The notes: a model not told the origin generated them from the sequence alone. Numbered from the stretch's first letter, positions 35,673 through 44,554 are shown. The stretch is 64,000 bases of DNA from an uncultured Rivibacter sp. (GCA_946480925.1 CAMLLU010000025.1:1-64000); one strand, 5' to 3'. Numbers and translations: made by a program.

Positions 35673-36713
35673 CTACGGAGACGCCGCGCGGCGCACCACA
35701 CGAACGGGCGCGCTCTTGGCCATCTCCCGCGCCCTCAACTGCCCGCACCCACCCTCCACGTCCTGCCCCGCCGAGTGCCGCAGCTTCGTGAGCACGCCGC
35801 GGCGGTGCAGGTAGCGTGCGATCTCGGCGGCGCGTTCCCATGAGGGGCGCTGGTACGGCAGGTCGGGCACCGAGTTGTACGGGATCATGTTCATGATCGC
35901 GTACTTGCCCTTGAGCAGGGCCACGATGCCGTCGAGCTCATCGGTGCTGTCGTTGATGCCTTCGAGCAGCGTCCACTGGTACTGGATGGGGTAGCCCGTC
36001 GCGCGTGCGTAGCGCTCGCCCTGCTCCACCAGCTCGGCCGGCTCGATGCGTGGTGCGCGCGGCATCAGCTGCGCACGCAGCTCGGCGCGCGTGGAATGCA
36101 GCGAAAGCGCCAGCGCCGGCTTCACGCGGCCCTCGGGCAACCGCTCGAACACGCGTGCATCGCCCACGGTGGAGAACACGAGGTTCTTGTGGCCGATGCC
36201 GCCCAGCGTGCCGAGCACGTCGATCGCTTCGAGCACGTTGTCGAGGTTGTGCGAGGGCTCGCCCATGCCCATGAACACGACCTTCTTCACGACGCGCTTC
36301 GTGCGTGCCAGCACCACCTGCGCCACGATCTCGGCGCTGCCCAGCTGGCGCAAGAGGCCGTCGCGGCCGGTCATGCAGAACACACACCCGACGGCGCAGC
36401 CGGCTTGCGTGGACACGCACAACCCGTCGCGCGGCAGCAGTACGGACTCCACCGTCTGGCCATCGGCCAGCTCCACCAGCAGGCGCGCGGAGCCGTCTTC
36501 GCCAGGGTGTTCCGAACGCAGCCGCGCGAGCGACTGCAGCTCTTCACCGAACGCAGGCAACGCCGTACTCAGCTCGGCCGGCAGCAGGTGGCCGCGCCCG
36601 CGCCTGGCGTGGCCCTGCGGCCAGGTGTTCACCCATTGGCGCAGCACACGTTCTTCGTGGCATGGCTTGGCGCCGAGCGCGCGCAGGCGCTGGCGGATCT
36701 GTTCGATGCGCAT
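35673..36713 (-). CDS. RlmN/Cfr-family radical SAM rRNA/tRNA methyltransferase (short paralogue type)
   Basis: The 346-residue protein has the radical SAM cluster motif CAVGCVFCMTG (CxxxCxxC) near residue 105, GMGEPSHNLDNV near 150, LALSLHS near 208 and the C-terminal methylation cysteine in GGCGQL near 326. These are RlmN-type features for C2/C8 methylation of adenine in 23S rRNA. It is shorter than housekeeping RlmN (about 380) and stands alone, not in the ndk-rlmN-ispG context, so it is likely a paralogue. Target base is unproven. It reads convergently toward the MaoC gene with the restriction-like remnant in between. Confidence 0.82.
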   Translation of the reverse strand: MRIEQIRQRLRALGAKPCHEERVLRQWVNTWPQGHARRGRGHLLPAELSTALPAFGEELQSLARLRSEHPGEDGSARLLVELADGQTVESVLLPRDGLCVSTQAGCAVGCVFCMTGRDGLLRQLGSAEIVAQVVLARTKRVVKKVVFMGMGEPSHNLDNVLEAIDVLGTLGGIGHKNLVFSTVGDARVFERLPEGRVKPALALSLHSTRAELRAQLMPRAPRIEPAELVEQGERYARATGYPIQYQWTLLEGINDSTDELDGIVALLKGKYAIMNMIPYNSVPDLPYQRPSWERAAEIARYLHRRGVLTKLRHSAGQDVEGGCGQLRAREMAKSAPVRVVRRAASP

Positions 36714-36932
36714 GGCGGTTCAATCTTTAAGCCTCGCATTGTCCCCGGCCACTGGCATTTTTTGCCGCAGCGGTCGCTGCCACCGTGCTCGCGGGGGCGT
36801 CGCCGTGGGGCGACGCGTGACGGATGCCCCCTCCGCGCGGCCCAGGCCGGTGGCGTGGGCACACCGTTTGCGCCGCACGGGTTGTCCCGCCCTGTCCGAC
36901 AGGACCAACCACTACCGTTGAAGGAGACTCCC

Positions 36933-37469
36933 ATGCGACAACGAATTTCCGAAGTGATGACCCGCGACGTGCGCGTGCTGTCGCCGCAGGACACGCTGCA
37001 GCGTGCCGCCCAGGCGATGGATGAACTCAACGTTGGCGTCGTGCCGGTGTGCGACGGCGACAAGCTCGTGGGCATGCTGACCGACCGCGACATCACCGTG
37101 CGCGCGGTGGCCGGCGGCATGGACTGCTCGTCGCCCATCAAGGACGTGATGACCGAGCAGGTGCGCTGGTGCTTCGAGGACCAGCAGGTCGACGAGGTGA
37201 TGCAGCAGATGGGCGACGTGCAGATCCGCCGCATGCCGGTGGTGGACCAGCAGCATCGCCTGGTGGGCATCGTGTCGCTGGGCGACCTGGCCACGCGGCA
37301 TGCCGACGGTGAAGAGGTCGGCCACACCCTCGAAAGCATCTCATCACCTTCGGAGCCCGATCGTTCGACCACCGGTGCCTCGGTCGCCGCCACGCGCCCG
37401 AACGTGAAGGTTTCGAGCCGCGTGAAGAGCGGCGGCAGCAGCGATCCGCGGGCGAGCCGCCACCATTGA
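36933..37469 (+). CDS. Tandem CBS-domain protein
   Basis: The 178-residue protein consists of two CBS repeats (ISEVMTRDVRVLSPQDTLQRAAQAMDE ... VGMLTDRDITVRAVA; IKDVMTEQVRWCFEDQQVDEVMQQM ... LVGIVSLGDLATR). A polar tail of about 45 Ser/Arg-rich residues follows. Stand-alone CBS pairs sense adenosine nucleotides; the partner is unknown. AAGGAGA lies 7 bases before the ATG at 36933, which fixes the start. Upstream in-frame sequence back to 36096 is antisense to rlmN and is not real. It diverges from rlmN across 219 bases with no other gene seen. Confidence 0.9.
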   Translation: MRQRISEVMTRDVRVLSPQDTLQRAAQAMDELNVGVVPVCDGDKLVGMLTDRDITVRAVAGGMDCSSPIKDVMTEQVRWCFEDQQVDEVMQQMGDVQIRRMPVVDQQHRLVGIVSLGDLATRHADGEEVGHTLESISSPSEPDRSTTGASVAATRPNVKVSSRVKSGGSSDPRASRHH

Positions 37470-37574
37470 CGTGGCTTGACCCCGGACAGGGGCGTGCAGG
37501 CTCCTTCCTGAGGCCGAAGGAAGCCCGCAGATAGGGCCCACGAGCGTGGAGCCCTTGAGTACGATGCGGGGATC

Positions 37575-38387
37575 ATGCCCATCGACCCCGCGTTGCGCTC
37601 GCTCGACACCGATATCCCCGCCTGCCCGCAGGTGCTCGTGCGGCTGTCGCTGCTGATGAACGACGAGGGGGCCAACGCGCAGGCCATGGCCGAACTCATC
37701 GAAGGCGACATGGCGCTCGCCTCGGCCGTGGTGCGCGCCGTCAACTCGGCGATGTTCGGCCTGCTGCGCCGGGTGGAAACGGTGCACGACGCCGTGCGCT
37801 ATCTCGGCACGCGCGAAGTCTCGGCCATCACTTTCGAGATGGGCCTGCGCGCCGCCTTCCCGCCCGGCCCGCTGCTCGACGCCCTGTGGCAGCGCGCTGG
37901 CCAGCGCGGCCTGGTGATGGGCCGCGCCGCCGCGACGCTGGACATCGACCCGTGGCTGGCCCATACCGCGGGCCTGTTCGCCGAAGGCGGGCAGGCCGTG
38001 CTGTATGCCCACAACCCGACGCGCTACGCCGCATTGGCCGCCACCACCGTGCAGGGCAGCGCCGAGCGCCTGGCGGCCGAGGTCGAAGCCTTCGGCGTGA
38101 ACCATGCGGTGCTGGGCTCCGCTCTGTGTCACGCCTGGGGTGTGGCGGCCGAGGTGGCCGAAACCGTGCGCCTGCGGCCGCAGGCGCCGGACGAGTGGGC
38201 CGCGCAGGAGGTCACCATCCGCAGGCTGCTGGTGCTGGGTGCGGCGGAGGACCGGCTGCTGGCCGGCGACGAGGCCTCCCTCGAGGGCCTGGAGTTCGAA
38301 GCACTGGCCCGGGTGGGTGATGTGAACACTGGGGCACTGCGCGATGCAGTCGTGCAGGCGGCGCACAGGATCAGGGAAAACGGCTGA
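37575..38387 (+). CDS. HDOD-domain signalling protein
   Basis: The 270-residue protein matches the HDOD output domain: IPACPQVLVRLSLLMNDEGANAQAMAELIEGDMALASAVVRAVNSAMFGLLRRVETVHDAVRYLG is the family core. The later part is helical and lacks clear HD catalytic pairs, as usual for HDOD. These proteins are implicated in stress and c-di-GMP-linked control, but no partner is visible. The ATG is at 37575, 105 bases after the CBS gene. Confidence 0.85.
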   Translation: MPIDPALRSLDTDIPACPQVLVRLSLLMNDEGANAQAMAELIEGDMALASAVVRAVNSAMFGLLRRVETVHDAVRYLGTREVSAITFEMGLRAAFPPGPLLDALWQRAGQRGLVMGRAAATLDIDPWLAHTAGLFAEGGQAVLYAHNPTRYAALAATTVQGSAERLAAEVEAFGVNHAVLGSALCHAWGVAAEVAETVRLRPQAPDEWAAQEVTIRRLLVLGAAEDRLLAGDEASLEGLEFEALARVGDVNTGALRDAVVQAAHRIRENG

Positions 38388-38509
38388 GCGAAGCGGCTTG
38401 CTTGCGGCAGCCGGACGTTCAAGCGTGGGGGCGAAGCCAACGCGCCTCCAAGGGGCAATCCATCACAGGCAGGATGCCTGCCTTCCAACGAAGACAGAGG
38501 AGACACACC

Positions 38510-39085
38510 ATGGCCATCGTTCGTGAAGGCAACAAGCCGGTCCTGATGGTGGTGGACGTGCAGGTGGGTGTGGTGGGCGAGGCCTGGGACGCGAAGCGCA
38601 TCGTTGCGAACGTGGCGCGCGCCGTCGAGCGGGCCCGCACTGAAGGCGTGCCGGTGATCTGGGTGCAGCACCACGACGACGATCTGCCCCACGGCAGCCC
38701 GCAATGGCAATGGGTGCCCGAGCTGGTGCCGCAGGACGGCGAGCTGCGCATTTACAAGCAATTCAATTCGGCCTTCGAGGAGACGTCGCTCGAAGCCGAG
38801 CTGGCCAGGCTGGGCGCCACGCACATCGTGCTGGCCGGGGCGGCAACCAACTGGTGCATCCGGGCCACCGCCTATGGCGCGCTGGATCGCGGCTACGACC
38901 TCACGCTGCTGAAAGACGCGCACACCACCAGCACCATGGACCTGGGCGACGGCACGAAGATCGAAGCGGCCGACGTCATCAGCGAACTCAACATCGCGAT
39001 GCGGTGGCTGAGCTACCCTGGTCGCGCCAACGGCACGGCCACCGCAGCCGAAGTAGCTTTCGGCACGCCGGGCGGCGCACGCTAG
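38510..39085 (+). CDS. Isochorismatase-like cysteine hydrolase
   Basis: The 191-residue alpha/beta hydrolase carries the cysteine-hydrolase triad pattern: the Asp in LMVVDVQVGVV near residue 17, a lysine in YKQFNSAFEET near residue 85, and the nucleophilic Cys in GAATNWCIRATAYGALDRGYDLTLL near residue 120. Likely substrates are amides such as nicotinamide or N-carbamoyl compounds; the exact one is unknown. GAGGAGA lies 7 bases before the ATG at 38510, so the longer frame from 38402 is rejected. It lies 20 bases upstream of the DUF1697 gene. Confidence 0.9.
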   Translation: MAIVREGNKPVLMVVDVQVGVVGEAWDAKRIVANVARAVERARTEGVPVIWVQHHDDDLPHGSPQWQWVPELVPQDGELRIYKQFNSAFEETSLEAELARLGATHIVLAGAATNWCIRATAYGALDRGYDLTLLKDAHTTSTMDLGDGTKIEAADVISELNIAMRWLSYPGRANGTATAAEVAFGTPGGAR

Positions 39086-39105
39086 CCGGTGTCGCCCGCG
39101 CCACC

Positions 39106-39621
39106 ATGACGCGATACGTGGCCTTTCTGCGTGGCGTGAGCCCGCAGAACGCCAAGATGCCCGAGCTCAAGCGCTGCTTCGAGGAGGCGGGCTTTGCCGA
39201 CGTGCGCACCGTGCTGTCGAGCGGCAACGTGGCGTTCAGCGTCCGTGCATCGGCCACCGCCACGCTCGAGCGCAAGGCCGAGGCGGCGATGCAGGCCGGG
39301 CTCGGCCGCAGCTTCAGCACCATCGTGCGGGCGTCCGAGTCGTTGCAGCGGCTGGTCGAGTCAGACCCGTTCGCCGAATTCCGCCTGCCGCCCGAGGCCA
39401 AGCGGGTCGTCACCTTCTTGCGCCAGCCATCCACGGCCGACATCGCGCTGCCGGTGGAGCGTGAAGGCGCGCGCATCCTGAAGGTGGTGGGCACCGAAGT
39501 GTTCACGGCCTACGTGCCCCATGAAAAAGGCCCGGTCTTCATGAACCTGCTCGAGCGCACCTTCGGCACGGACATCACCACGCGCACGCTCGACACGGTG
39601 AAGAAGTGCGCCGTCGCGTAG
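39106..39621 (+). CDS. DUF1697 family protein
   Basis: This 171-residue protein has the DUF1697 pattern: MTRYVAFLRGVSPQNAKMPELKRCFEEAGFADVRTVLSSGNVAFS at the N-terminus and MNLLERTFGTDITTRTLDTVKK at the C-terminus. The family is widespread and has no assigned biochemical role. It follows the cysteine hydrolase by 20 bases and may be co-transcribed. Confidence 0.9.
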   Translation: MTRYVAFLRGVSPQNAKMPELKRCFEEAGFADVRTVLSSGNVAFSVRASATATLERKAEAAMQAGLGRSFSTIVRASESLQRLVESDPFAEFRLPPEAKRVVTFLRQPSTADIALPVEREGARILKVVGTEVFTAYVPHEKGPVFMNLLERTFGTDITTRTLDTVKKCAVA

Positions 39622-39732
39622 ACGCGACTGCTGCGGCCCCTGATACCACGATCGGCACAAGCGCCTTCACTCCGTGGGGTCTACCCGCTGTGGCTACGCT
39701 CACGCGAGCTTTTTGCCAAGGAGTGAAGCACC

Positions 39733-40524
39733 GTGGACTTGAAACTGGAAAACCGGCTCGCATTGGTGTCGGGCAGCACGGCCGGCATCGGCCATGCCAT
39801 CGCGATGGCCCTTGCGGCTGAAGGTGCGCGCGTCATCGTCAACGGGCGCACGCAGGACTCGGTCGATACGGCCGCCAACGCCATCAGCAAGGCCACCGGC
39901 CGCCCCGTGCTGGGCTTTGCCGGCGATCTGGGCCGCGCCGACGTGGCCGAGCAGCTGGTGCAACAGCACCCCGGCATCGAGATCCTCGTCAACAACCTGG
40001 GCATCTTCGAGCCCAAGCCGTTCGAGGAGATCCCCGATGCCGACTGGCTGCGCTTCTTCGAAGTGAACGTGCTGAGCGGCGTGCGGCTCGCGCGGCTCCT
40101 GTTGCCGGCCATGAAGCGCGCCAACTGGGGCCGCATCATCTTCATCTCCAGCGAAAGCGGCGTGCAGATCCCGCCGGAGATGGTGCACTACGGCGTCACC
40201 AAGACGGCGCAGATCGCCGTGGCGCGCGGCTTGGCCGAGGCGCTGGCCGGCACCGGGATCACGGTCAACAGCGTGCTGCCGGGGCCCACGAAATCGCGTG
40301 GCGTGGGCGATTTCGTCGAGGCGCTGGCCAAGGGCGAAGGCAAGTCGCTCAAGGAAGTGGAAGCCGAGTTCTTCGAAAAGGTGCGGCCCACGTCGCTGAT
40401 CAAGCGGTTCGCCACCACCGAGGAAGTGGCCGCGATGGTGGCCTACATCGCGAGCCCGCTGGCTTCGGCCACCACCGGCGCTGCGCTGCGGGTGGATGGC
40501 GGCACGGTGAAGAGCGCGTTCTAG
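39733..40524 (+). CDS. SDR-family oxidoreductase
   Basis: This 263-residue classical SDR has the cofactor motif SGSTAGIG near residue 14, NNLG near 88, Ser in FISSESG and YGVTK (catalytic Tyr/Lys) near 154. NSVLPGPT and a C-terminal GAALRVDGGTVKS complete the pattern. It resembles 3-oxoacyl-ACP-reductase-like SDRs of unknown substrate. The start is GTG at 39733 with AAGGAG 10 bases upstream. Its stop overlaps the end of the opposite-strand racemase-like gene by four bases. Confidence 0.92.
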   Translation: MDLKLENRLALVSGSTAGIGHAIAMALAAEGARVIVNGRTQDSVDTAANAISKATGRPVLGFAGDLGRADVAEQLVQQHPGIEILVNNLGIFEPKPFEEIPDADWLRFFEVNVLSGVRLARLLLPAMKRANWGRIIFISSESGVQIPPEMVHYGVTKTAQIAVARGLAEALAGTGITVNSVLPGPTKSRGVGDFVEALAKGEGKSLKEVEAEFFEKVRPTSLIKRFATTEEVAAMVAYIASPLASATTGAALRVDGGTVKSAF

Positions 40525-41225
40525 GGCTTCGTTGCGACGTGGGTATCGGCCAGCAGCTGCATGGCCGATGCGGCACCCGCGGCCACGCTGTCGATCACCG
40601 GTACATCGAGCCCCTGGCCCACCGCCCCGGCCAACCCTGCGAGGCCGGCACCCCCAAGCACCACGCAACGCGCGGCCGGGTGCTGCAACAACGCCTGGCG
40701 CGCCAATGCGTTCAGTCGCGCGGCGGTGGTGGCCGTGTCGGCCGCCGCCAGCGCCGCGCCGTCGTCGGGCAGCGTGTAGATGCCGGCCAGCGCAGAGTCG
40801 AGCTGCCAGGCGCGTGCGAAGCGCCACAGCATCGGCTCCCATGCGCTGCCGCCGGTCACGACGACGTAAGGCCCGCTGCGCTGCGCGGTGCGCAGCGCCG
40901 CTTCGGCCAGGCCCATCACGGGGCGGTCACTGGCTTCGCGCAACGCCGCCACGCCCGGGTCGCCAAAGCAGCCGATCAGCACCACATCGGGCTTGCCGTG
41001 CGTGACGGTGTGCGCTTCGTAGGCGTCGAGCACCGCATGGGCGGCCACGGCGTAGCTCGTTTCGCTGGCGATGTAGGGCGAGCCGAAGCGCGCGGTGGCG
41101 GCCTGCACGTCCACCTGCGCTTCGAGCGGCAGCGCGGCGCGCACGGCAGACACGAGCCGCGCAGTCACCTGCGGCGAGGTGTTCGGGTTGAGGACGAGCA
41201 GGCGGGCCGGCATGGACGATGGCAT
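40521..41225 (-). CDS. Asp/Glu/hydantoin racemase-family protein lacking the second catalytic Cys
   Basis: The 234-residue protein starts RLLVLNPNTSPQVTARLV and has VVLIGCFGDPGV near residue 82, with the first active-site cysteine. At the second site the family usually reads L-G-C-A-G; here it is VVLGGAGLAG, so the cysteine is replaced by Gly (near 40650). It may not racemise by the two-base mechanism and could instead be a decarboxylase- or lyase-like relative. It is the last gene of the leftward ABC operon, six bases after the GntR stop, which suggests the transporter imports its substrate. ATG at 41225, or 41213. Confidence 0.82.
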   Translation of the reverse strand: MPSSMPARLLVLNPNTSPQVTARLVSAVRAALPLEAQVDVQAATARFGSPYIASETSYAVAAHAVLDAYEAHTVTHGKPDVVLIGCFGDPGVAALREASDRPVMGLAEAALRTAQRSGPYVVVTGGSAWEPMLWRFARAWQLDSALAGIYTLPDDGAALAAADTATTAARLNALARQALLQHPAARCVVLGGAGLAGLAGAVGQGLDVPVIDSVAAGAASAMQLLADTHVATKP

Positions 41226-41231
41226 CGGGGC

Positions 41232-42173
41232 TCAGCGGCTCTTCACCGTGCGCCGCTGTGGGCGCTGCAGTGCGGCCGGCTGCGACAGCAACTGCACCAG
41301 ATCGGCCGCTGGGGCGCTGGCCACGTGAAAGTCCAGCCCGCCTTCGAGCGTGACGAGGTGCTGCTGCATCAGTCGCGCCGCGCCCTCGGCATCGCCCCGC
41401 TCGATGGTGGTCAGCAGCGTGCGGTGGTCGTGGCAGCCACAGGTGGTGTCCACCCGCAGCGGCGCGGGCCGGGCGGTGGCGGCGCAGCGGCGTCGCAGGC
41501 CGGGCGCCGTGTGCTGCTGCTGCGGGCGCGAAGGGCCGCCGCCATAGGTCATCAACACCAGCGAGGTGCGCGACACCAGCTCGCGCATCAGGCGCTGCAG
41601 CGTGAGGTGCCCGGCGCCTTCGGCAAGGAGCAGGTGGAACTCGCCGGACAGGCGGATGGCCGCATGCCGGTCGCCCGCGGCATGCGCCGCCTCTTCGCCG
41701 GCGATGTTGTCGGCCAGCGCCGTGCGCTGGCTGGCGCTGGCGTGCTCGATGAAGCGCGCCAGCAGCGTGGGCTCCACCAGGCGTCGCACCTCGAACACCT
41801 CGCGCGCTTCCTGCACGCTGGGCTGCGCGATCGACGCACCACGGTTCGGCGCGAGCGTGACGATCTGCTCGTTGGCCAGGCGAATGAGCACCTGCCGCAC
41901 GCGGGTGCGCGACACGCCGAAGGCCTGGCCGAGCTTGTCTTCCACCAGCTTGGTGCCGGGTGCGAGACGGTGGTCCATCACCGCGGCGACGATGCGCTGG
42001 TGGATCTCGGCGTCGGTGATCACGGCACCCCGATCGCCGGCAAGCTCTGCGGCCGGCTGGCGCGGCGCAGCGGCCCGGGGGGATGGCGACACCCCGCTCG
42101 CCGGGTACGGCGATCGACCCCCCGAGAGGGTGGGGCCTTGCTTGGGGCGGCCCGGCGCAGCGGCCCGTTTCAT
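41232..42173 (-). CDS. GntR-family (FCD-type) transcriptional regulator
   Basis: The 313-residue frame has a GntR winged HTH (AEIHQRIVAAVMDHRLAPGTKLVEDKLGQAFGVSRTRVRQVLIRLANEQIVTLAPNRGASIA) and a C-terminal FCD effector domain. The ATG at 42173 overlaps the permease stop as ATGA. However, the first 50 residues (GRSPYPASGVSPSPRAA type) are low-complexity and look like translated intergenic repeat. GTG at 42023 (VITDAEIHQR) would give a normal 263-residue FadR-like protein. It probably controls the ABC operon it sits in. Ligand unknown. Confidence 0.88.
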   Translation of the reverse strand: MKRAAAPGRPKQGPTLSGGRSPYPASGVSPSPRAAAPRQPAAELAGDRGAVITDAEIHQRIVAAVMDHRLAPGTKLVEDKLGQAFGVSRTRVRQVLIRLANEQIVTLAPNRGASIAQPSVQEAREVFEVRRLVEPTLLARFIEHASASQRTALADNIAGEEAAHAAGDRHAAIRLSGEFHLLLAEGAGHLTLQRLMRELVSRTSLVLMTYGGGPSRPQQQHTAPGLRRRCAATARPAPLRVDTTCGCHDHRTLLTTIERGDAEGAARLMQQHLVTLEGGLDFHVASAPAADLVQLLSQPAALQRPQRRTVKSR

Positions 42174-43051
42174 TGGTGCACCTTTCCCCGCCGGCGCAGC
42201 CACGCTACAGCGCCCAGTGCCGCACCGATCACCACGAACGACACCGCCGTGGTCAACGTGCCCAGCGCATAGATGGCCGGCGTGGTAACCGTGGTGGTGA
42301 GGCCCTGCAGCTCCAGCGGCAGCGTGTTCACGTCGCCGATGGCCTGCGAGGAGCGCGCGATCTCGTCCCAGCTCAGCGTGAAGCCGAACATGCCCACGCC
42401 CACCACCGACGGGCCGATCAGCGGCAGCACCACGTGCCGGAAGCTCTGCCACGGCGTGGCGCCCAGGTCGGTGGCGGCTTCTTCGTAGGCCGGGTTGAAG
42501 CGGTTGAACACCGCGAACATGATGAGCAGGCCGAAGGGCAGCGTCCACGTGAGGTGCGCGCCCAGGCCTGAGGTGTAGAGCCCGAGCGCGGTGGTGTAGC
42601 CCTCGAGCAGCGAGTCGGCGCCCATGGCTTCGAGCAGCGCCTTCACGCCCGTGTCGATGAGGCGAAACTGCAGCGCGATGCCCAGCGACACGATGATCGA
42701 CGGCATGATGAGGCTGGCCACCGTGACGTAGAAGAGCGCCGAACCGCCGCGCAACGATGGCTTGCGAAAGGCCAGCCCGGCCAGCAGCGAGAGCACGATG
42801 GTGAGCGCCATCACCAGCGTGCCCAGAGCCACCGAGCGCCGCAGCGCGGCCCAGATGTCCACCACGCCGAGGCCTTCGATCAGCTGCGCGTACCAGTGCA
42901 GCGAAAGCCCGCGCAGCGGAAACGTGAGCCCGCCTTCAGGCCCCTGGAAGCTCAGCACGAAGATCGTGAGCACCGGGCCGTAGAGGAACAGCACGAAGAG
43001 GGTAAAGAAGGCGGCCAGGGGCCAGAAGGCGCGAGAGCGGCGTTCACTCAT
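42170..43051 (-). CDS. ABC transporter permease, PotC-type
   Basis: The 293-residue inner-membrane permease has six predicted helices. It carries a binding-protein-dependent permease EAA loop (EEAATDLGATPWQSFRHVVLPLIGPSVVG near residue 195). RSRAFWPLAAFFTLFVLFLYGPVLTIFVLSFQGPEGGLTFP at the start is the PotC/PotI style of spermidine/putrescine-type importers. It follows the PotB-type permease by about 90 bases and is coupled to the GntR gene by a 4-base overlap. Confidence 0.92.
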   Translation of the reverse strand: MSERRSRAFWPLAAFFTLFVLFLYGPVLTIFVLSFQGPEGGLTFPLRGLSLHWYAQLIEGLGVVDIWAALRRSVALGTLVMALTIVLSLLAGLAFRKPSLRGGSALFYVTVASLIMPSIIVSLGIALQFRLIDTGVKALLEAMGADSLLEGYTTALGLYTSGLGAHLTWTLPFGLLIMFAVFNRFNPAYEEAATDLGATPWQSFRHVVLPLIGPSVVGVGMFGFTLSWDEIARSSQAIGDVNTLPLELQGLTTTVTTPAIYALGTLTTAVSFVVIGAALGAVAWLRRRGKVHQ

Positions 43052-43090
43052 TGACAGAACCTCGACTTCGCATCGGTCGTACCAGTGGGG

Positions 43091-43117
43091 GCCGCGGATC
43101 CGGCTTTGCCGGTCCGC
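43091..43117. repeat. Interspersed palindrome-like repeat, copy 2
   Basis: This 27-base segment is the reverse-complement partner (25/27 identical) of 8788-8814. It lies between the two permease genes of the ABC operon. Confidence 0.6.
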
Positions 43118-43139
43118 GCGAAGGCGCTGCGGGGATGGG

Positions 43140-44006
43140 TCATAACTCCTTGCGCAGGTCGACGAGGCGGTTGAGCGCCACGATGATGAGCAGCACCACG
43201 GCCAGCAGCACCACCGCGTTGGCGGCAGCGAGCGGGAACTGCAGGTAGGAGGTCTGCACCTGGATGGTCTTGCCCACCGAGGCGATCTGCTGCCCGCCCA
43301 TCACGCCCACGGTGACGAAGTCGCCCATCACGATGGTGATCACGAAGATGGAGCCGATGAGGATGCCGGTGCGCGACAGCGGCACCACCACGTTCCACAG
43401 CGTCTGCCACGCGCTCGCACCGGCATCGGTGGCCGCTTCGATGAGCGAGCGGTCGATGCGCATCATCGAGTTGAAGATGGGCACGATCATGAACATGGTG
43501 TAGAGGTGCACGTAGGCCAGCACCACCGAGAAGTCGGAGAACAGCAGCCACTCGATGGGCTCGCTGGTGAGGCCTGTGGCCTGCAGCGTCTGGTTCACCA
43601 GGCCGTTGCGGCCCAGGAGCGGCACCCACGAGATCATGCGGATCACGTTGGAGGTCCAGAACGGGATGGTGCAGACGACGAAGAGCGCCGTCTGCGTGGT
43701 GAGGGAATGGACGTGGAAGGCGAGGAAGTAGGCGACGGTGAAGCCGATCACCAGGGTGAGGGCCCAGGTGATGAGGCTGAACTTGATGGTCGAGGCGTAG
43801 GTCTTCAGCGTGACGCAAGGTTCTTGGAGGTTGGTGCAGCCTTCGAAGAGGGTTGCGTAGTTCTGGGTCGTGAAGCCTGGAATGAGTTCGTAGTCGCTCA
43901 GGGGCCAGAAGCTGACGGCTGCTATGAGGAGCAGGGGGGTGATGAAGAAGAGGAGCATCACCGTGGTGAAGGGGGTGGCTTGGAGCCAGGCGGATGGGGC
44001 CTTCAT
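43140..44006 (-). CDS. ABC transporter permease, PotB-type
   Basis: The 288-residue permease begins MKAPSAWLQATPFTTVMLLFFITPLLLIAAVSFWPL and has six helices. The EAA loop reads EAATDAGASAWQTLWNVVVPLSRTGIL near residue 190. It resembles PotB/PotH subunits. The ATG at 44006 is chosen; the long upstream frame to 44345 runs through the inverted-repeat element and is not coding. Unlike in most such operons, the repeat-bearing gap of about 600 bases separates it from the binding-protein gene upstream. Confidence 0.92.
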   Translation of the reverse strand: MKAPSAWLQATPFTTVMLLFFITPLLLIAAVSFWPLSDYELIPGFTTQNYATLFEGCTNLQEPCVTLKTYASTIKFSLITWALTLVIGFTVAYFLAFHVHSLTTQTALFVVCTIPFWTSNVIRMISWVPLLGRNGLVNQTLQATGLTSEPIEWLLFSDFSVVLAYVHLYTMFMIVPIFNSMMRIDRSLIEAATDAGASAWQTLWNVVVPLSRTGILIGSIFVITIVMGDFVTVGVMGGQQIASVGKTIQVQTSYLQFPLAAANAVVLLAVVLLIIVALNRLVDLRKEL

Positions 44007-44060
44007 GCGTGTGCTTCTCTTTGTTTGGTTTGCTTTCGTGGTGGGGTGTTTGTCGAGGAG

Positions 44061-44554
44061 GCAGCCCGCCGGGAATCCGCCCCGGCAGGCGGGTAACTTT
44101 CTTCTGCGGGCCCAGAAGAAAGTCACCAAAGAAGAGGGCCTGAAACCGCATTCGGCCCTTTGCTTCTCTTGAGACCCCGCCCGACATTCGGCTTTGAACG
44201 CCTTGGCTCTCTCGCCCAAGGTACCGTCGTCCCGCTGGCTTCTCTGTAGCCCTGCTGGTGCCGGCCTCTCAGGCCGGCGCGTGAGGTTTCCTTGTCCTAG
44301 GCGATGCGCAGCGAGCCGCAGTTGACGAGCGAGCAAGCGGTTCAATCAACACCAGCTTTTCCAAGTGGCCCGCTGGACCGTGCCTCCACTGCGAACGGTG
44401 AGAGTGCATGGTGTTGCATTGAGGCCCTTTGCTTTGGTGACTTTCATTTGGGCCCCGCAAATGTTCGCGCAGCGGGGGTTCACTCATTTCGCGTAGCGAA
44501 GTGATGTGAACACCAAAGTTACCCGCCTGCCGGGGCGGATTCCCGGCCCGCTGC
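44061..44554. repeat. Inverted pair of an interspersed repeat inside the ABC operon
   Basis: The 40-base arms 44061-44100 and 44515-44554 are reverse complements with two mismatches. Further in, about 40 bases near 44101-44142 are also inverted and similar (AAAGTCACCAAAG core) to about 44425-44466. The remainder of the gap 44007-44605 holds no credible gene. It could be two copies of a REP/MITE-like family, or one non-autonomous element with long imperfect ends. No transposase is present and no flanking duplication was found by eye. Confidence 0.7.
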
